Part shown: positions 34,321 to 46,575 of the stretch, one piece after another | How the letters are laid out: each line of letters starts with the position of its first letter | Position numbering within the stretch: the first letter of the stretch is position 1 | Origin: Nomia melanderi | Lineage: Eukaryota; Arthropoda; Insecta; Hymenoptera; Halictidae | Assembly: GCF_051020985.1 (NCBI RefSeq) | Contig: NW_027475144.1 | Coordinates: 1,426,001-1,490,000, forward strand | Length of the DNA: 64,000 bases | Direction of reading: 5' to 3' | Notes under the pieces: generated by a model | Databases searched by the model: none | What the model was told of the DNA's origin: nothing | The model's input: the letters and a program-made list of their open reading frames with translations, nothing else | Position numbers and translations under genes: made by a program

Positions 34321-36400
34321 TATCCGTAGGAGGCCCTGGCGCATGAATCTGTGCAGCGGGAACGACCTCGGAACACCAGGGACCGAGAAAACCACAGTCT
34401 CATGGAGCCGGACACTCAGGGTCAGGGGAAAATCCAATATATATCTGGTGATATCTCGGGTGCTATTAGAGATAGCGCAATAAATCAAAGTGCATTGTCT
34501 GTAGGAGGCCCTGGCGCATGAATCTGTGCAGCGGGAACGACCTCGGACCACCAGGGGCCGAAAAAACCACAGTCTCATGGGGCCGGACACTCAGGGTCAG
34601 GGTAAAATCCAATATATATCTGGTGATATCTCGGGTGCTATTACAGATAGCGCAATAAATCAAAGTGCATTGTCTGTAGGAGGCCATGGCGCATGAATCT
34701 GTGCAGCGGGAACGACCTCGGACCACCAGGGGCCGAGAAAACGACCGCCTCATGGGGCCGGACCCTCAGGGTCAGTGAAAAATCCAATATATATCTGGTG
34801 ATATCTCGGGTGCTATTAGAGACAGCGCAATAAACCAAAGTGAATTATCTGCAGGGGGCCCTGGCGCATGAATCTGTGCAACGGGAACGACCTCGGACCA
34901 CCAGGGGCCGAGAAAACCACAGTCTCATGGGGCCGGACACTCAGGGTCAGGGGAAAATCCAATATATATCTGGTGATATCTCGGGTGCTATTAGAGATAG
35001 CGCAATAAATCAATGTGCATTGTCCGTAGGAGGCCCTGGCGCATGAATCTGTGCAGCGGGAACGACCTCAGAACACCAGGGACCGAGAAAACCACCGTCT
35101 CATGGGGCCGGACACTCAGGGTCAGTGAAAAATCCAATATATATGTGGTGATATCTCGGGTGCTATTACAGATAGCGCAATAAATCAAAGTGCATTGTCT
35201 GTAGGAGGACCTGGCGCATGAATCTGTGCAGCGGGAACGACCTCGGACCACCAGGGGCCGAAAAAACCACAGTCTCATGGGGCCGGACACTCAGGGTCAG
35301 GGTAAAATCCAATATATATCTGGTGATATCTCGGGTGCTATTACAGATAGCGCAATAAATCAAAGTGCATTGTCTGTAGGAGGCCCTGGCGCATGAATCT
35401 GTGCAGCGGGAACGACCTCGGACCACCAGGGGCCGAGAAAACGACCGCCTCATGGGGCCGGACCCTCAGGGTCAGTGAAAAATCCAATATATATCTGGTG
35501 ATATCTCGGGTGCTATTAGAGACAGCGCAATAAACCAAAGTGAATTATCTGCAGGGGGCCCTGGCGCATGAATCTGTGCAACGGGAACGACCTCGGACCA
35601 CCAGGGGCCGAGAAAACCACAGTCTCATGGGGCCGGACACTCAGGGTCAGGGGAAAATCCAATATATATCTGGTGATATCTCGGGTGCTATTAGAGATAG
35701 CGCAATAAGCCAAAGGGAATTATCTGCAGGAGGCCCTGGCGCATGCATCTGTGCAGCGGGAACGACCTAGGACCACCAGGGGCCGAGAAAACCACCGTCT
35801 CATGGGGCCGGACACTCAGGGTAAGGGAAAAATCCAATATATATCTGGTGATATCTCGGGTGCTATTAGAGATAGCGCAATAAACGAAAGTGAATTATCT
35901 GCAGGAGGCCCTGGCGCATGAATCTGTGCAGCGGGAACGACCGCGGACCACCAGGGGCCGAGAAAACCACCGTCTCATGGGGCCGGACCCTCAGGGTCAG
36001 GGAAAAATCCAATATATATCTGGTGATATCTCGGGTGCTATTAGAGATAGCGCAATAAACCAAAGTGAATTATCTGCAGGAGGCCCTGGCGCATGAATCT
36101 GTGCAGCGGGAACGACCTCGGACCACCTGGGGCCGAGAAAACGACCGTCTCATGGGGCCGGACACTCAGGGTCGGGGAAAAATCCAATATATATCTGGTG
36201 ATATCTCGGGTGCTATTAGAGATAGCGCAATAAACCAAAGTGAATTGTCTGCAGGAGGCCCTGGCGCATGAATCTGTGCAGCGGGAACGATCTCGGACCA
36301 TCAGGGGCCGAGAAAACCACAGTCTCATGGGGCCGGACACTCAGGGTCAGGGGAAAATCCAATATATATCTGGTGATATCTCGGGTGCTATTAGAGATAG
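34321..36400 (+). repeat. Long-range duplicated block, partner at 50.9-52.7 kb
   Basis: Starts at a TTATCCGTAGG junction with GGAACACCAGG and CATGGAGCCGG, and runs through a, b, c and d monomers, AATAAGCCAAAGGG, CCTAGGACC, a GGTAAGGGAAAA monomer, GACCGCGGACC and CCACCTGGGGCC. The partner begins at 50,948 (offset 16,627) and ends near 52,677 (offset 16,277). The 350-bp change means the right copy lacks two monomers. Confidence 0.85.
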
Positions 36401-36719
36401 CGCAATAAATCAAAGTGAATTAGCTGCAGGAGGCCCTGGCGCATGAATCTGTGCAACGGGAACGACCTCGGACCACCAGGGGGAGAGAAAACCACAGTCT
36501 CATGGGGCCGGACGCTCAGGGTCAGTGAAAAATCCAATATATATCTGGTGATATCTCGGCTGCTATTACAGATAGCGCAATAAATCAAAGTGCATTGTCT
36601 GTAGGAGGCCCTGGCGCATGAATCTGTGCAGCGGGAACGACCTCGGACCACCAGGGGCCGAGACAACCACCGTCTCATGGGGCCGGACACTCAGGGTCTG
36701 GGAAAAATCCAATATATAT
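36401..36719 (+). repeat. Linking monomers with GGGGGAGAG variant
   Basis: Two monomers. The first carries TTAGCTGCAGG and CCAGGGGGAGAG, shared with about 42,720-42,790; the second has CTCGGCTGC and GACAACCACCG, shared with 39,180-39,300 and 53,000-53,120. Confidence 0.7.
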
Positions 36720-37530
36720 CCGGTGATATCTCGGGTCCTATTACAGATAGCGAAATAAATCAAAGTGCATTGTCTGTAGGAGACCCTGGCGCATGAATCT
36801 GTGCAGCGGGAACGACCTCGGACCACCAGGGACCGAGGAAACCACAGTCTCATGGGGCCGGACACTCAGGGTCAGGGGAAAATCCAATATATATCTGGTG
36901 ATATCTCGGGGTGCTATTAGAGACAGCGCAATAAACCAAAGTGAATTATCTGCAGGGGGCCCTGGCGCATGAATCTGTGCAACGGGAACGACCTCGGACC
37001 ACCAGGGGCCGAGAAAACCACAGTCTCATGGGGCCGGACACTCAGGGTCAGGGGAAAATCCAATATAGATCTGGTGATATCTCGGCTGCTATTACAGATA
37101 GCGCAATAAACCAAAGTGAATTATCTGCAGGAGGCCCTTGCGCATGAATCTGTGCAACGGGAACGTCCTCGGACCACCAGGGGCCGAGAAAGCCACAGTC
37201 TCATGGGGCCGGACACTCAGGGTCATGGGAAAATCCAATATAGATCTGGTGATATCTCGGGTGCTATTACAGATAGCAAAATAAATCAAAGTGCATTACC
37301 TGTAGGAGGCCCTGGCGCATGAATCTGTGCAGCGGGAGCGTCCTCGGACCTCCAGGAGCCGAGACAACGACCGTCTCATGGGGCCGGACACTCAGGGTCA
37401 AGGTAAAATCCAATATATATCTGGTGATATCTCGGGTGCTATAACAGATAGCGCAATAAATCAAAGTGCATTGTCTGTAGGAGGCCCTGGCGCATGAATC
37501 TGTGCAGCGGGAACGACCTCGGACCACCAG
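36720..37530 (+). repeat. Triplicated block, copy 2
   Basis: Matches 42,846-43,656 at an offset of 6,126. It opens with ATATCCGG, GGGTCCTATT and GCGAAATAAATC, then CTCGGGGTGC (one extra G near 36,910), and then the monomer series described at 29,040. It shares GGGAGCGTCC with the 42.8-kb copy only. Confidence 0.88.
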
Positions 37531-38459
37531 GGGCCGAGAAAACCACAGTCTCATGGGGCCGGACACTCAGGGTCAGGGTAAAATCCAATATATATCTGGT
37601 GATATCTCGGGTGCTATTAGAGATAGCGCAATAAACCAAAGTGAATTATCTGCAGGAGGCCCTGGCGCATGAATGTGTGCAGCGGGAACGACCTCGGACC
37701 ACCAGGGGCCGAGAAAACGACCGTCACATGGGGCCGGACACTCAGGGTCAGTGAAAAATCCAATATATATCTGCTGATATCTCGGGTGCTATTACAGATA
37801 GCGCAATAAATCAAAGTGCATTGTTTGTAGGAGGCCCTGGCGCATGAATCTGTGCAGCGGGAACGACCTCGGACCACCAGGGGCCGAGAAAACCACAGTC
37901 TCATGGGGCCGGACACTCAGGGTCAGGGGAAAATCCAATATATATCTGGTGATATCTCGGGTGCTATTAGAGATAGCGCAATAAACCAAAGTGAATTATC
38001 TGCAGGAGGCCCTGGCGCATGAATCTGTGCAGCGGGAACGACCTCGGACCACCAGGGGCCGAGAAAACCACAGTCTCATGGGGCCGGACACTCAGGGTCA
38101 GGGGAAAATCCAATATATATCTGGTGATATCTCGGCTGCTATTACAGATAGCGCAATAAATCAAAGTGCATTGTCTGTAGGAGGCCCTGGCGCATGAATC
38201 TGTGCAGCGGGAACGACCTCGGACCACCAGGGGCCGAGAAAACGACCGTCACATGGGGCCGGACACTCAGGGTCAGTGAAAAATCCAATATATATCTGCT
38301 GATATCTCGGGTGCTATTACAGATAGCGCAATAAATCAAAGTGCATTGTTTGTAGGAGGCCCTGGCGCATGAATCTGTGCAGCGGGAACGACCTCGGACC
38401 ACCAGGGGCCGAGAAAACCACAGTCTCATGGGGCCGGACACTCAGGGTCAGGGGAAAAT
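37531..38459 (+). repeat. 3-mer repeat, 525 bp
   Basis: The block around 37,640-38,160 repeats at +525: CCGTCACATG at 37,721 and 38,246, ATATCTGCTGATATC at about 37,768 and 38,293, and GTGCATTGTTTG at about 37,817 and 38,342. The first copy carries GAATGTGTGC, the second GAATCTGTGC. Confidence 0.85.
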
Positions 38460-39257
38460 CCAATATATATCTGGTGATATCTCGGGTGCTATTAGAGATA
38501 GCGCAATAAACCAAAGTGAATTATCTGCAGGAGGCCCTGGCGCATGAATCTGTGCAGCGGGAACGACCTCGGACCACCTGGGGCCGAGAAAACGACCGTC
38601 TCATGGGGCCGGACACTCAGGGTCGGGGAAAAATCCAATATATATCTGGTGATATCTCGGGTGCTATTAGAGATAGCGCAATAAACCAAAGTGAATTGTC
38701 TGCAGGAGGCCCTGGCGCATGAATCTGTGCAGCGGGAACGATCTCGGACCATCAGGGGCCGAGAAAACCACAGTCTCATGGGGCCGGACACTCAGGGTCA
38801 GGGGAAAATCCAATATATATCTGGTGATATCTCGGGTGCTATTAGAGATAGCGCAATAAACCAAAGTGAGTTATCTGCAGGAGGCCCTGGCGCATGAATC
38901 TGTGCAACGGGAACGACCTCGGACCACCAGGGGGAGAGAAAACCACAGTCTCATGGGGCCGGACGCTCAGGGTCTGGGAAAAATCCAATATATATCTGGT
39001 GATATCCCGGGTGCTATTACAGATAGCGCAATAAATCAAAGTGCATTGTCTGTAGGAGTCCCTGGCGCATGAATCTGTGCAGCGGGAACGACCTTGGACC
39101 ACTAGGCGCCGAGAAAACGTCCGTCTCATGGGGCCGGACACTCAGGGTCAGTGAAAAATCCAATATATATCTGGTGATATCTCGGCTGCTATTACAGATA
39201 GCGCAATAAATCAAAGTGCATTGTCTGTAGGAGGCCCTGGCGCATGAATCTGTGCAG
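38460..39257 (+). repeat. Long-range duplicated block, partner at 52.3-53.6 kb
   Basis: Matches 52,286-53,083 at an offset of 13,826, and the match continues to about 39,812. Markers are CCACCTGGGGCC (38,576), ATCTCGGACCATC with GAGAAAACCACAG, AGTGAGTTATC, CCAGGGGGAGAG, GATATCCCGGG, CCACTAGGCGCC with AAACGTCCG, and CTCGGCTGC. Few substitutions separate the copies, for example ACAGATA here and ACAGTTA near 52,850. Confidence 0.87.
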
Positions 39258-40657
39258 CGGGAACGACCTCGGACCACCAGGGGCCGAGACAACCACCGTC
39301 TCATGGGGCCGGACACTCAGGGTCTGGGAAAAATCCAATATATATCCGGTGATATCTCGGGTCCTATTACAGATAGCGAAATAAATCGAAGTGCATTGTC
39401 TGTAGGAGACCCTGGCGCATGAATCTGTGCAGCGGGAACGACCTCGGACCACCAGGGACCGAGGAAACCACAGTCTCATGGGGCCGGAGGCTCAGGGTCA
39501 GGGGAAAATCCAATATATATCTGGTGATATCTCGGGTTCTATTATAGATAGCGCGATAAATCAAAGTGCATTGTCTGCGGGAGGCCCTGGCGCATGCATA
39601 TGTGCAGCGGGAACAGCCTCGGACCACCAGGGGCCGAGAAAACCACCGTCTCATGGGGCCGGACACTCAGGGTCAGGGAAAAATCCAATATATATCCGGT
39701 GATATCTCGGGTGCTATTAGAGATAGCGCAATAAACCAAAGTGAATTATCTGCAGGAGGCCCTGGCGCATGAATCTGTGCAACGGGAACGACCTCGGACC
39801 ACCAGGGGCCGAGAAAACCACAGTCTCATGGGGCCGGATACTCAGGGTCAGGGGAAAATCAAATATATATCTGGTGATATCTCGGGTGCCATTCGAGATA
39901 GCGCAATAAATCAAAGTGCATTACCTGTAGGAGGCCCTGGAACATGAATCTGTGCAGCGGGAACGTCCTCGGACCTCCAGGGGCCGAGACAACGACCGTC
40001 TCATGGGGCCGGACACTCAGGGTCAGGGTAAAATCCAATATATATCTGGTGATATCTCGGGTGCTATTACAGATAGCGCAATAAATCAAAGTGCATTGTC
40101 TGTAGGAGGCCCTGGCGCATGAATCTGTGCAGCGGGAACGACCTCGGACCACCAGGGGCCGAGACAACCACCGTCTCATGGGGCCGGACACTCAGGGTCT
40201 GGGAAAAATCCAATATATATCCGGTGATATCTCGGGTCCTATTACAGATAGCGAAATAAATCAAAGTGCATTGTCTGTAGGAGACCCTGGCGCATGAATC
40301 TGTGCAGCGGGAACGACCTCGGACCACCAGGGACCGAGGAAACCACAGTCTCATGGGGCCGGACACTCAGGGTCAGGGGAAAATCCAATATATATCTGGT
40401 GATATCTCGGGTGCTATAAGATATAGCGCAATAAACCAAAGTGAATTATCTGCAGGAGGACCTGGCGCATGAATCTGTGCAACCGGAACGACCACGGACC
40501 ACCAGGGGCCGAGAAAACCACCGTCCCGAGGGGCCGGACACTTAGGGTCAGTGAAAAATCCAATATATATCTGGTGATATCACGGGTGCTATTACAGATA
40601 GCGCAATAAATCAAAGTGAATTATCTGCAGGAGGCCCTGGCGCATGAATCTGTGCAA
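39258..40657 (+). repeat. 8-mer higher-order repeat, 1,400 bp, copy 1
   Basis: Eight monomers in exactly 1,400 bp. Diagnostics recurring at +1,400 are ATATCCGG, GGGTCCTATT with GCGAAATAAATC, CCGGAGGCTCAGG (39,485), GTCTGCGGGAGG (39,573), GCATATGTGC, GGAACAGCC, GCCATTCGAG, CTGGAACATGAATC (39,938), GCTATAAGATATAGC (about 40,414) and CCGTCCCGAGGGGCC (about 40,522). The left edge is set by GCAGCGG here against GCAACGG at 40,657. Confidence 0.93.
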
Positions 40658-42081
40658 CGGGAACGACCTCGGACCACCAGGGGCCGAGACAACCACCGTC
40701 TCATGGGGCCGGACACTCAGGGTCTGGGAAAAATCCAATATATATCCGGTGATATCTCGGGTCCTATTACAGATAGCGAAATAAATCGAAGTGCATTGTC
40801 TGTAGGAGACCCTGGCGCATGAATCTGTGCAGCGGGAACGACCTCGGACCACCAGGGACCGAGGAAACCACAGTCTCATGGGGCCGGAGGCTCAGGGTCA
40901 GGGGAAAATCCAATATATATCTGGTGATATCTCGGGTTCTATTATAGATAGCGCGATAAATCAAAGTGCATTGTCTGCGGGAGGCCCTGGCGCATGCATA
41001 TGTGCAGCGGGAACAGCCTCGGACCACCAGGGGCCGAGAAAACCACCGTCTCATGGGGCCGGACACTCAGGGTCAGGGAAAAATCCAATATATATCCGGT
41101 GATATCTCGGGTGCTATTAGAGATAGCGCAATAAACCAAAGTGAATTATCTGCAGGAGGCCCTGGCGCATGAATCTGTGCAACGGGAACGACCTCGGACC
41201 ACCAGGGGCCGAGAAAACCACAGTCTCATGGGGCCGGATACTCAGGGTCAGGGGAAAATCAAATATATATCTGGTGATATCTCGGGTGCCATTCGAGATA
41301 GCGCAATAAATCAAAGTGCATTACCTGTAGGAGGCCCTGGAACATGAATCTGTGCAGCGGGAACGTCCTCGGACCTCCAGGGGCCGAGACAACGACCGTC
41401 TCATGGGGCCGGACACTCAGGGTCAGGGTAAAATCCAATATATATCTGGTGATATCTCGGGTGCTATTACAGATAGCGCAATAAATCAAAGTGCATTGTC
41501 TGTAGGAGGCCCTGGCGCATGAATCTGTGCAGCGGGAACGACCTCGGACCACCAGGGGCCGAGACAACCACCGTCTCATGGGGCCGGACACTCAGGGTCT
41601 GGGAAAAATCCAATATATATCCGGTGATATCTCGGGTCCTATTACAGATAGCGAAATAAATCAAAGTGCATTGTCTGTAGGAGACCCTGGCGCATGAATC
41701 TGTGCAGCGGGAACGACCTCGGACCACCAGGGACCGAGGAAACCACAGTCTCATGGGGCCGGACACTCAGGGTCAGGGGAAAATCCAATATATATCTGGT
41801 GATATCTCGGGTGCTATAAGATATAGCGCAATAAACCAAAGTGAATTATCTGCAGGAGGACCTGGCGCATGAATCTGTGCAACCGGAACGACCACGGACC
41901 ACCAGGGGCCGAGAAAACCACCGTCCCGAGGGGCCGGACACTTAGGGTCAGTGAAAAATCCAATATATATCTGGTGATATCACGGGTGCTATTACAGATA
42001 GCGCAATAAATCAAAGTGAATTATCTGCAGGAGGCCCTGGCGCATGAATCTGTGCAACGGGAACGACCTCGGACCACCAGG
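40658..42081 (+). repeat. 8-mer higher-order repeat, copy 2
   Basis: Every marker of copy 1 is found 1,400 bp later and I saw no difference on line-by-line comparison. The match ends near 42,081, where GGGGGAGAGAAAACC replaces the GGGCCGAGACAACC that begins copy 1. Confidence 0.93.
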
Positions 42082-42845
42082 GGGAGAGAAAACCACAGTC
42101 TCATGGGGCCGGAGGCTCAGGGTCAGGGAAAAATCCAATATATATCTGGTGATATCTCGGGTTCTATTATAGATAGCGCAATAAATCAAAGTGCATTGTC
42201 TGCAGGAGGCCCTGGCGCATGAATCTGTGCAGCGGGAACGACCTCGGACCACCAGGGGCCGAGAAAACCACAGTCGCATGGGGCCGGACTCTCATGGTCA
42301 GGGGAAAATCCAGTATATAACTGGTGATATCTCGGGTGCTATTAGAGATAGCGTAATAAACCAAAGTGCATTGTCTGTAGGAGGCCCTGGCGCATGAATC
42401 TGTGCAGCGGGAACGACCTCGGACCACCAGGGGCCGAGGAAACCACAGTCTCATGGGGCCGGGCACTCAGGGTCAGGGGAAAATCCAATATATATCTGGT
42501 GATATCTCGGGTGCTATAAGATATAGCGCAATAAACCAAAGTGAATTATCTGCAGGAGGACCTGGCGCATGAATCTGTGCAACCGGAACGACCTCGGACC
42601 ACCAGGGGCCGAGAAAACCACCGTCCCGAGGGGCCGGACACTTAGGGTCAGTGAAAAATCCAATATATATCTAGTGATATCACGGGTGCTATTACAGATA
42701 GCGCAATAAATCAAAGTGAATTAGCTGCAGGAGGCCCTGGCGCATGAATCTGTGCAACGGGAACGACCTCGGACCACCAGGGGGAGAGAAAACCACAGTC
42801 TCATGGGGCCGGACGCTCAGGGTCAGTGAAAAATCCAATATATAT
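42082..42845 (+). repeat. Degenerate partial third 8-mer
   Basis: About four monomers drawn from the 8-mer: CCGGAGGCTCAGG, GGGTTCTATTATAG, GCTATAAGATATAGC (about 42,514) and CCGTCCCGAGGGGCC (about 42,622, 700 bp after copy 2). Private changes include GTCGCATGG, CTCATGGTCAGG and TCTAGTGATATCACGG. It ends with TTAGCTGCAGG and GGGGGAGAG as at 36,420-36,490. Confidence 0.78.
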
Positions 42846-43775
42846 CCGGTGATATCTCGGGTCCTATTACAGATAGCGAAATAAATCAAAGTGCATTGTC
42901 TGTAGGAGACCCTGGCGCATGAATCTGTGCAGCGGGAACGACCTCGGACCACCAGGGACCGAGGAAACCACAGTCTCATGGGGCCGGACACTCAGGGTCA
43001 GGGGAAAATCCAATATATATCTGGTGATATCTCGGGGTGCTATTAGAGACAGCGCAATAAACCAAAGTGAATTATCTGCAGGGGGCCCTGGCGCATGAAT
43101 CTGTGCAACGGGAACGACCTCGGACCACCAGGGGCCGAGAAAACCACAGTCTCATGGGGCCGGACACTCAGGGTCAGGGGAAAATCCAATATAGATCTGG
43201 TGATATCTCGGCTGCTATTACAGATAGCGCAATAAACCAAAGTGAATTATCTGCAGGAGGCCCTTGCGCATGAATCTGTGCAACGGGAACGTCCTCGGAC
43301 CACCAGGGGCCGAGAAAGCCACAGTCTCATGGGGCCGGACACTCAGGGTCATGGGAAAATCCAATATAGATCTGGTGATATCTCGGGTGCTATTACAGAT
43401 AGCAAAATAAATCAAAGTGCATTACCTGTAGGAGGCCCTGGCGCATGAATCTGTGCAGCGGGAGCGTCCTCGGACCTCCAGGAGCCGAGACAACGACCGT
43501 CTCATGGGGCCGGACACTCAGGGTCAAGGTAAAATCCAATATATATCTGGTGATATCTCGGGTGCTATAACAGATAGCGCAATAAATCAAAGTGCATTGT
43601 CTGTAGGAGGCCCTGGCGCATGAATCTGTGCAGCGGGAACGACCTCGGACCACCAGGGGCCGAGAAAAGCACAGTCTCATGGGGCCGGACACTCAGGGTC
43701 AGGGAAAAATCCAATATAAATCTGGTGATATCTCGGGTGCTATTACAGATAGCGCAATAAATCAAAGTGCATGGT
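42846..43775 (+). repeat. Triplicated block, copy 3
   Basis: Third copy of the series seen at 29,040 and 36,720, with the extra G in CTCGGGGTGC near 43,036 and GGGAGCGTCC. Past about 43,670 it departs from the 36.7-kb copy, using GAGAAAAGCACAG (as at 29,660) and AATATAAATC, and leads into the 16-mer. Confidence 0.87.
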
Positions 43776-46575
43776 CTGTAGGAGACCCTGGCGCATGAAC
43801 CTGTGCAGCGGGAACGACCTCGGACCACCAGGGGCCGAGAAAACGACCGTCTCATGGGGCCGGAAGCTCAGGGTCAGTGAAAAATCCAATATATATCTGG
43901 TGATATCTCGGGTGCTATTAGAGATAGCGCAATAAACCAAAGTGAATTATCTGCAGGAGGCCCTTGCGCATGAATCTATGCAACGGGAACGTCCTCGGAC
44001 CACCAGGGGCCGAGAAAACCACAGTCTCCTGGGGCCGGACACTCAGGGTCAGGGTAAAATCCAATATATATCTGGTGATATCTCGGGTGCTATGACAGAT
44101 AGCGCAATAAATCAAAGTGCATTGTCTGTAGGAGGCCCTGGCGCATGAATCTGTGCAGCGGGAACGACCTCGGACCACCAGGGGCCGAGACAACGACCGT
44201 CTCATGGGGCCGGACACTCAGGGTCAGGGTAAAATCCAATATATATCTGGTGATATCTCGGGTGCTATAACAGATAGCGCAATAAATCAAAGTGCATTGT
44301 CTGTAGGAGGCCCTGGCGCATGAATCTGTGCAGCGCGAACGACCTCGGACCACCAGGGGCCGAGAAAACCACAGTCTCATGGGGCCGGACACTCAGGGTC
44401 AGGGGAAAATTCAATATATATCTGGTGATATCTCGGGTGCTATTACAGATAGAGCAATAAATCAAAGTGCATTGTCTGTAGGAGGCCCTGGCGCATGAAT
44501 GTGTGCAGCGGGAACGACCTCGGACCACCAGGGGCCGAGAAAACCGCAGTCTCATGGGGCCGGACTCTCAGGGTCAGGGAAAAATCCAATATATATCTGG
44601 TGATATCTCGGGCGCTATTAGAGATAGCGCAATAAGCCAAACGGAATTATCTGCAGGAGGCCCTGGCGCATGAATCTGTGCAGCGGGAACGATCTCGGAC
44701 CATCAGGGGCCGAGACATCCACCGTCTCATGGGGCCGGACACTCAGGGTCAGGGAAAAATCCAATATAAATCTGGTGATATCTCGGGTGCTATTACAGAT
44801 AGCGCAATAAATCAAAGTGCATGGTCTGTAGGAGACCCTGGCGCATGAACCTGTGCAGCGGGAACGACCTCGGACCACCAGGGGCCGAGAAAACGACCGT
44901 CTCATGGGGCCGGACGCTCAGGGTCAGTGAAAAATCCAATATATATCTGGTGATATCTCGGGTGCTATTAGAGATAGCGCAATAAACCAAAGTGAATTAT
45001 CTGCAGGAGGCCCTTGCGCATGAATCTATGCAACGGGAACGTCCTCGGACCACCAGGGGCCGAGAAAACCACAGTCTCCTGGGGCCGGACACTCAGGGTC
45101 AGGGTAAAATCCAATATATATCTGGTGATATCTCGGGTGCTATGACAGATAGCGCAATAAATCAAAGTGCATTGTCTGTAGGAGGCCCTGGCGCATGAAT
45201 CTGTGCAGCGGGAACGACCTCGGACCACCAGGGGCCGAGACAACGACCGTCTCATGGGGCCGGACACTCAGGGTCAGGGTAAAATCCAATATATATCTGG
45301 TGATATCTCGGGTGCTATAACAGATAGCGCAATAAATCAAAGTGCATTGTCTGTAGGAGGCCCTGGCGCATGAATCTGTGCAGCGGGAACGTCCTCGGAC
45401 CTCCAGGGGCCGAGACAACGACCGTCTCATGGGGCCGGACACTCAGGGTCAGGGTAAAATCCAATATATATCTGGTGATATCTCGGGTGCTATAACAGAT
45501 AGCGCAATAAATCAAAGTGCATTGTCTGTAGGAGGCCCTGGCGCATGAATCTGTGCAGCGGGAACGACCTCGGACCACCAGGGGCCGAGAAAACCACAGT
45601 CTCATGGGGCCGGACACTCAGGGTCAGGGGAAAATCCAATATATATCTGGTGATATCTCGGGTGCTATTACAGATAGAGCAATAAATCAAAGTGCATTGT
45701 CTGTAGGAGGCCCTGGCGCATGAATGTGTGCAGCGGGAACGACCTCGGACCACCAGGGGCCGAGAAAACCGCAGTCTCATGGGGCCGGACTCTCAGGGTC
45801 AGGGAAAAATCCAATATATATCTGGTGATATCTCGCGCGCTATTACAGATAGCGCAATAAGCCAAAGGGAATTATCTGCAGGAGGCCCTGGCGCATGAAT
45901 CTGTGCAGCGGGAACGATCTCGGACCATCAGGGGCCGAGACATCCACCGTCTCATGGGGCCGGACACTCAGGGTCAGGGAAAAATCCAATATATATCTGG
46001 TGATATCTCGGGTGCTATTACAGATAGCGCAATAAATCAAAGTGCATTGTCTGTAGGAGGCCCTGGCGCATGAATCTGTGCAGCGGGAACGACCTCGGAC
46101 CACCAGGGGCCGAGAAAACCACAGTCTCATGGGGCCGGACACTCAGGGTCAGGGGAAAATCCAATATATATCTGGCGATATCTCGGGTGCTATTACAGAT
46201 AGAGCAATAAATCAAAGTGCATTGTCTGTAGGAGGCCCTGGCGCATGAATGTGTGCAGCGGGAACGACCTCGGACCACCATGGGCCGAGAAAACCGCAGT
46301 CTCATGGGGCCGGACACTCAGGGTCAGGGAAAAATCTAATATATATCTGGTGATATCTCGGGCGCTATTAGAGATAGCGCAATAAACCAAAGTGAATTAT
46401 CTGCAGGAGGCCCTGGCGCATGAATCTGTGCAACGGGAACGACCCCGGACCACCAGGGGCCTAGAAAACCACAGTCTCATGGGGCCGGACACTCAGGGCC
46501 AGGGGAAAATCCAATATAGATCTGGTGATATCTCGGGTGCTATTACAGATAGCGCAATAAAACAAAGTGCATTAC
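43776..46575 (+). repeat. 16-mer higher-order repeat, 2,800 bp, copy 1
   Basis: Sixteen monomers in exactly 2,800 bp. Diagnostics repeated at +2,800 include CGGAAGCTCAGG (43,861), GAATCTATGC (about 43,972), AGTCTCCTGGGG (about 44,023), GCTATGACAG (about 44,091), GCAGCGCGAACG, AAATTCAATATA, GCCAAACGG, AATATAAATC, GTGCATGGTCTG, CTCGCGCGC, CACCATGGGCC, AATCTAATATA, GGGGCCTAG and CAGGGCCAGG. A 6-mer sub-period is nested within: 43,743-44,140 resembles 44,793-45,190 at 1,050 bp, with CGGAAGC against CGGACGC. Confidence 0.94.
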
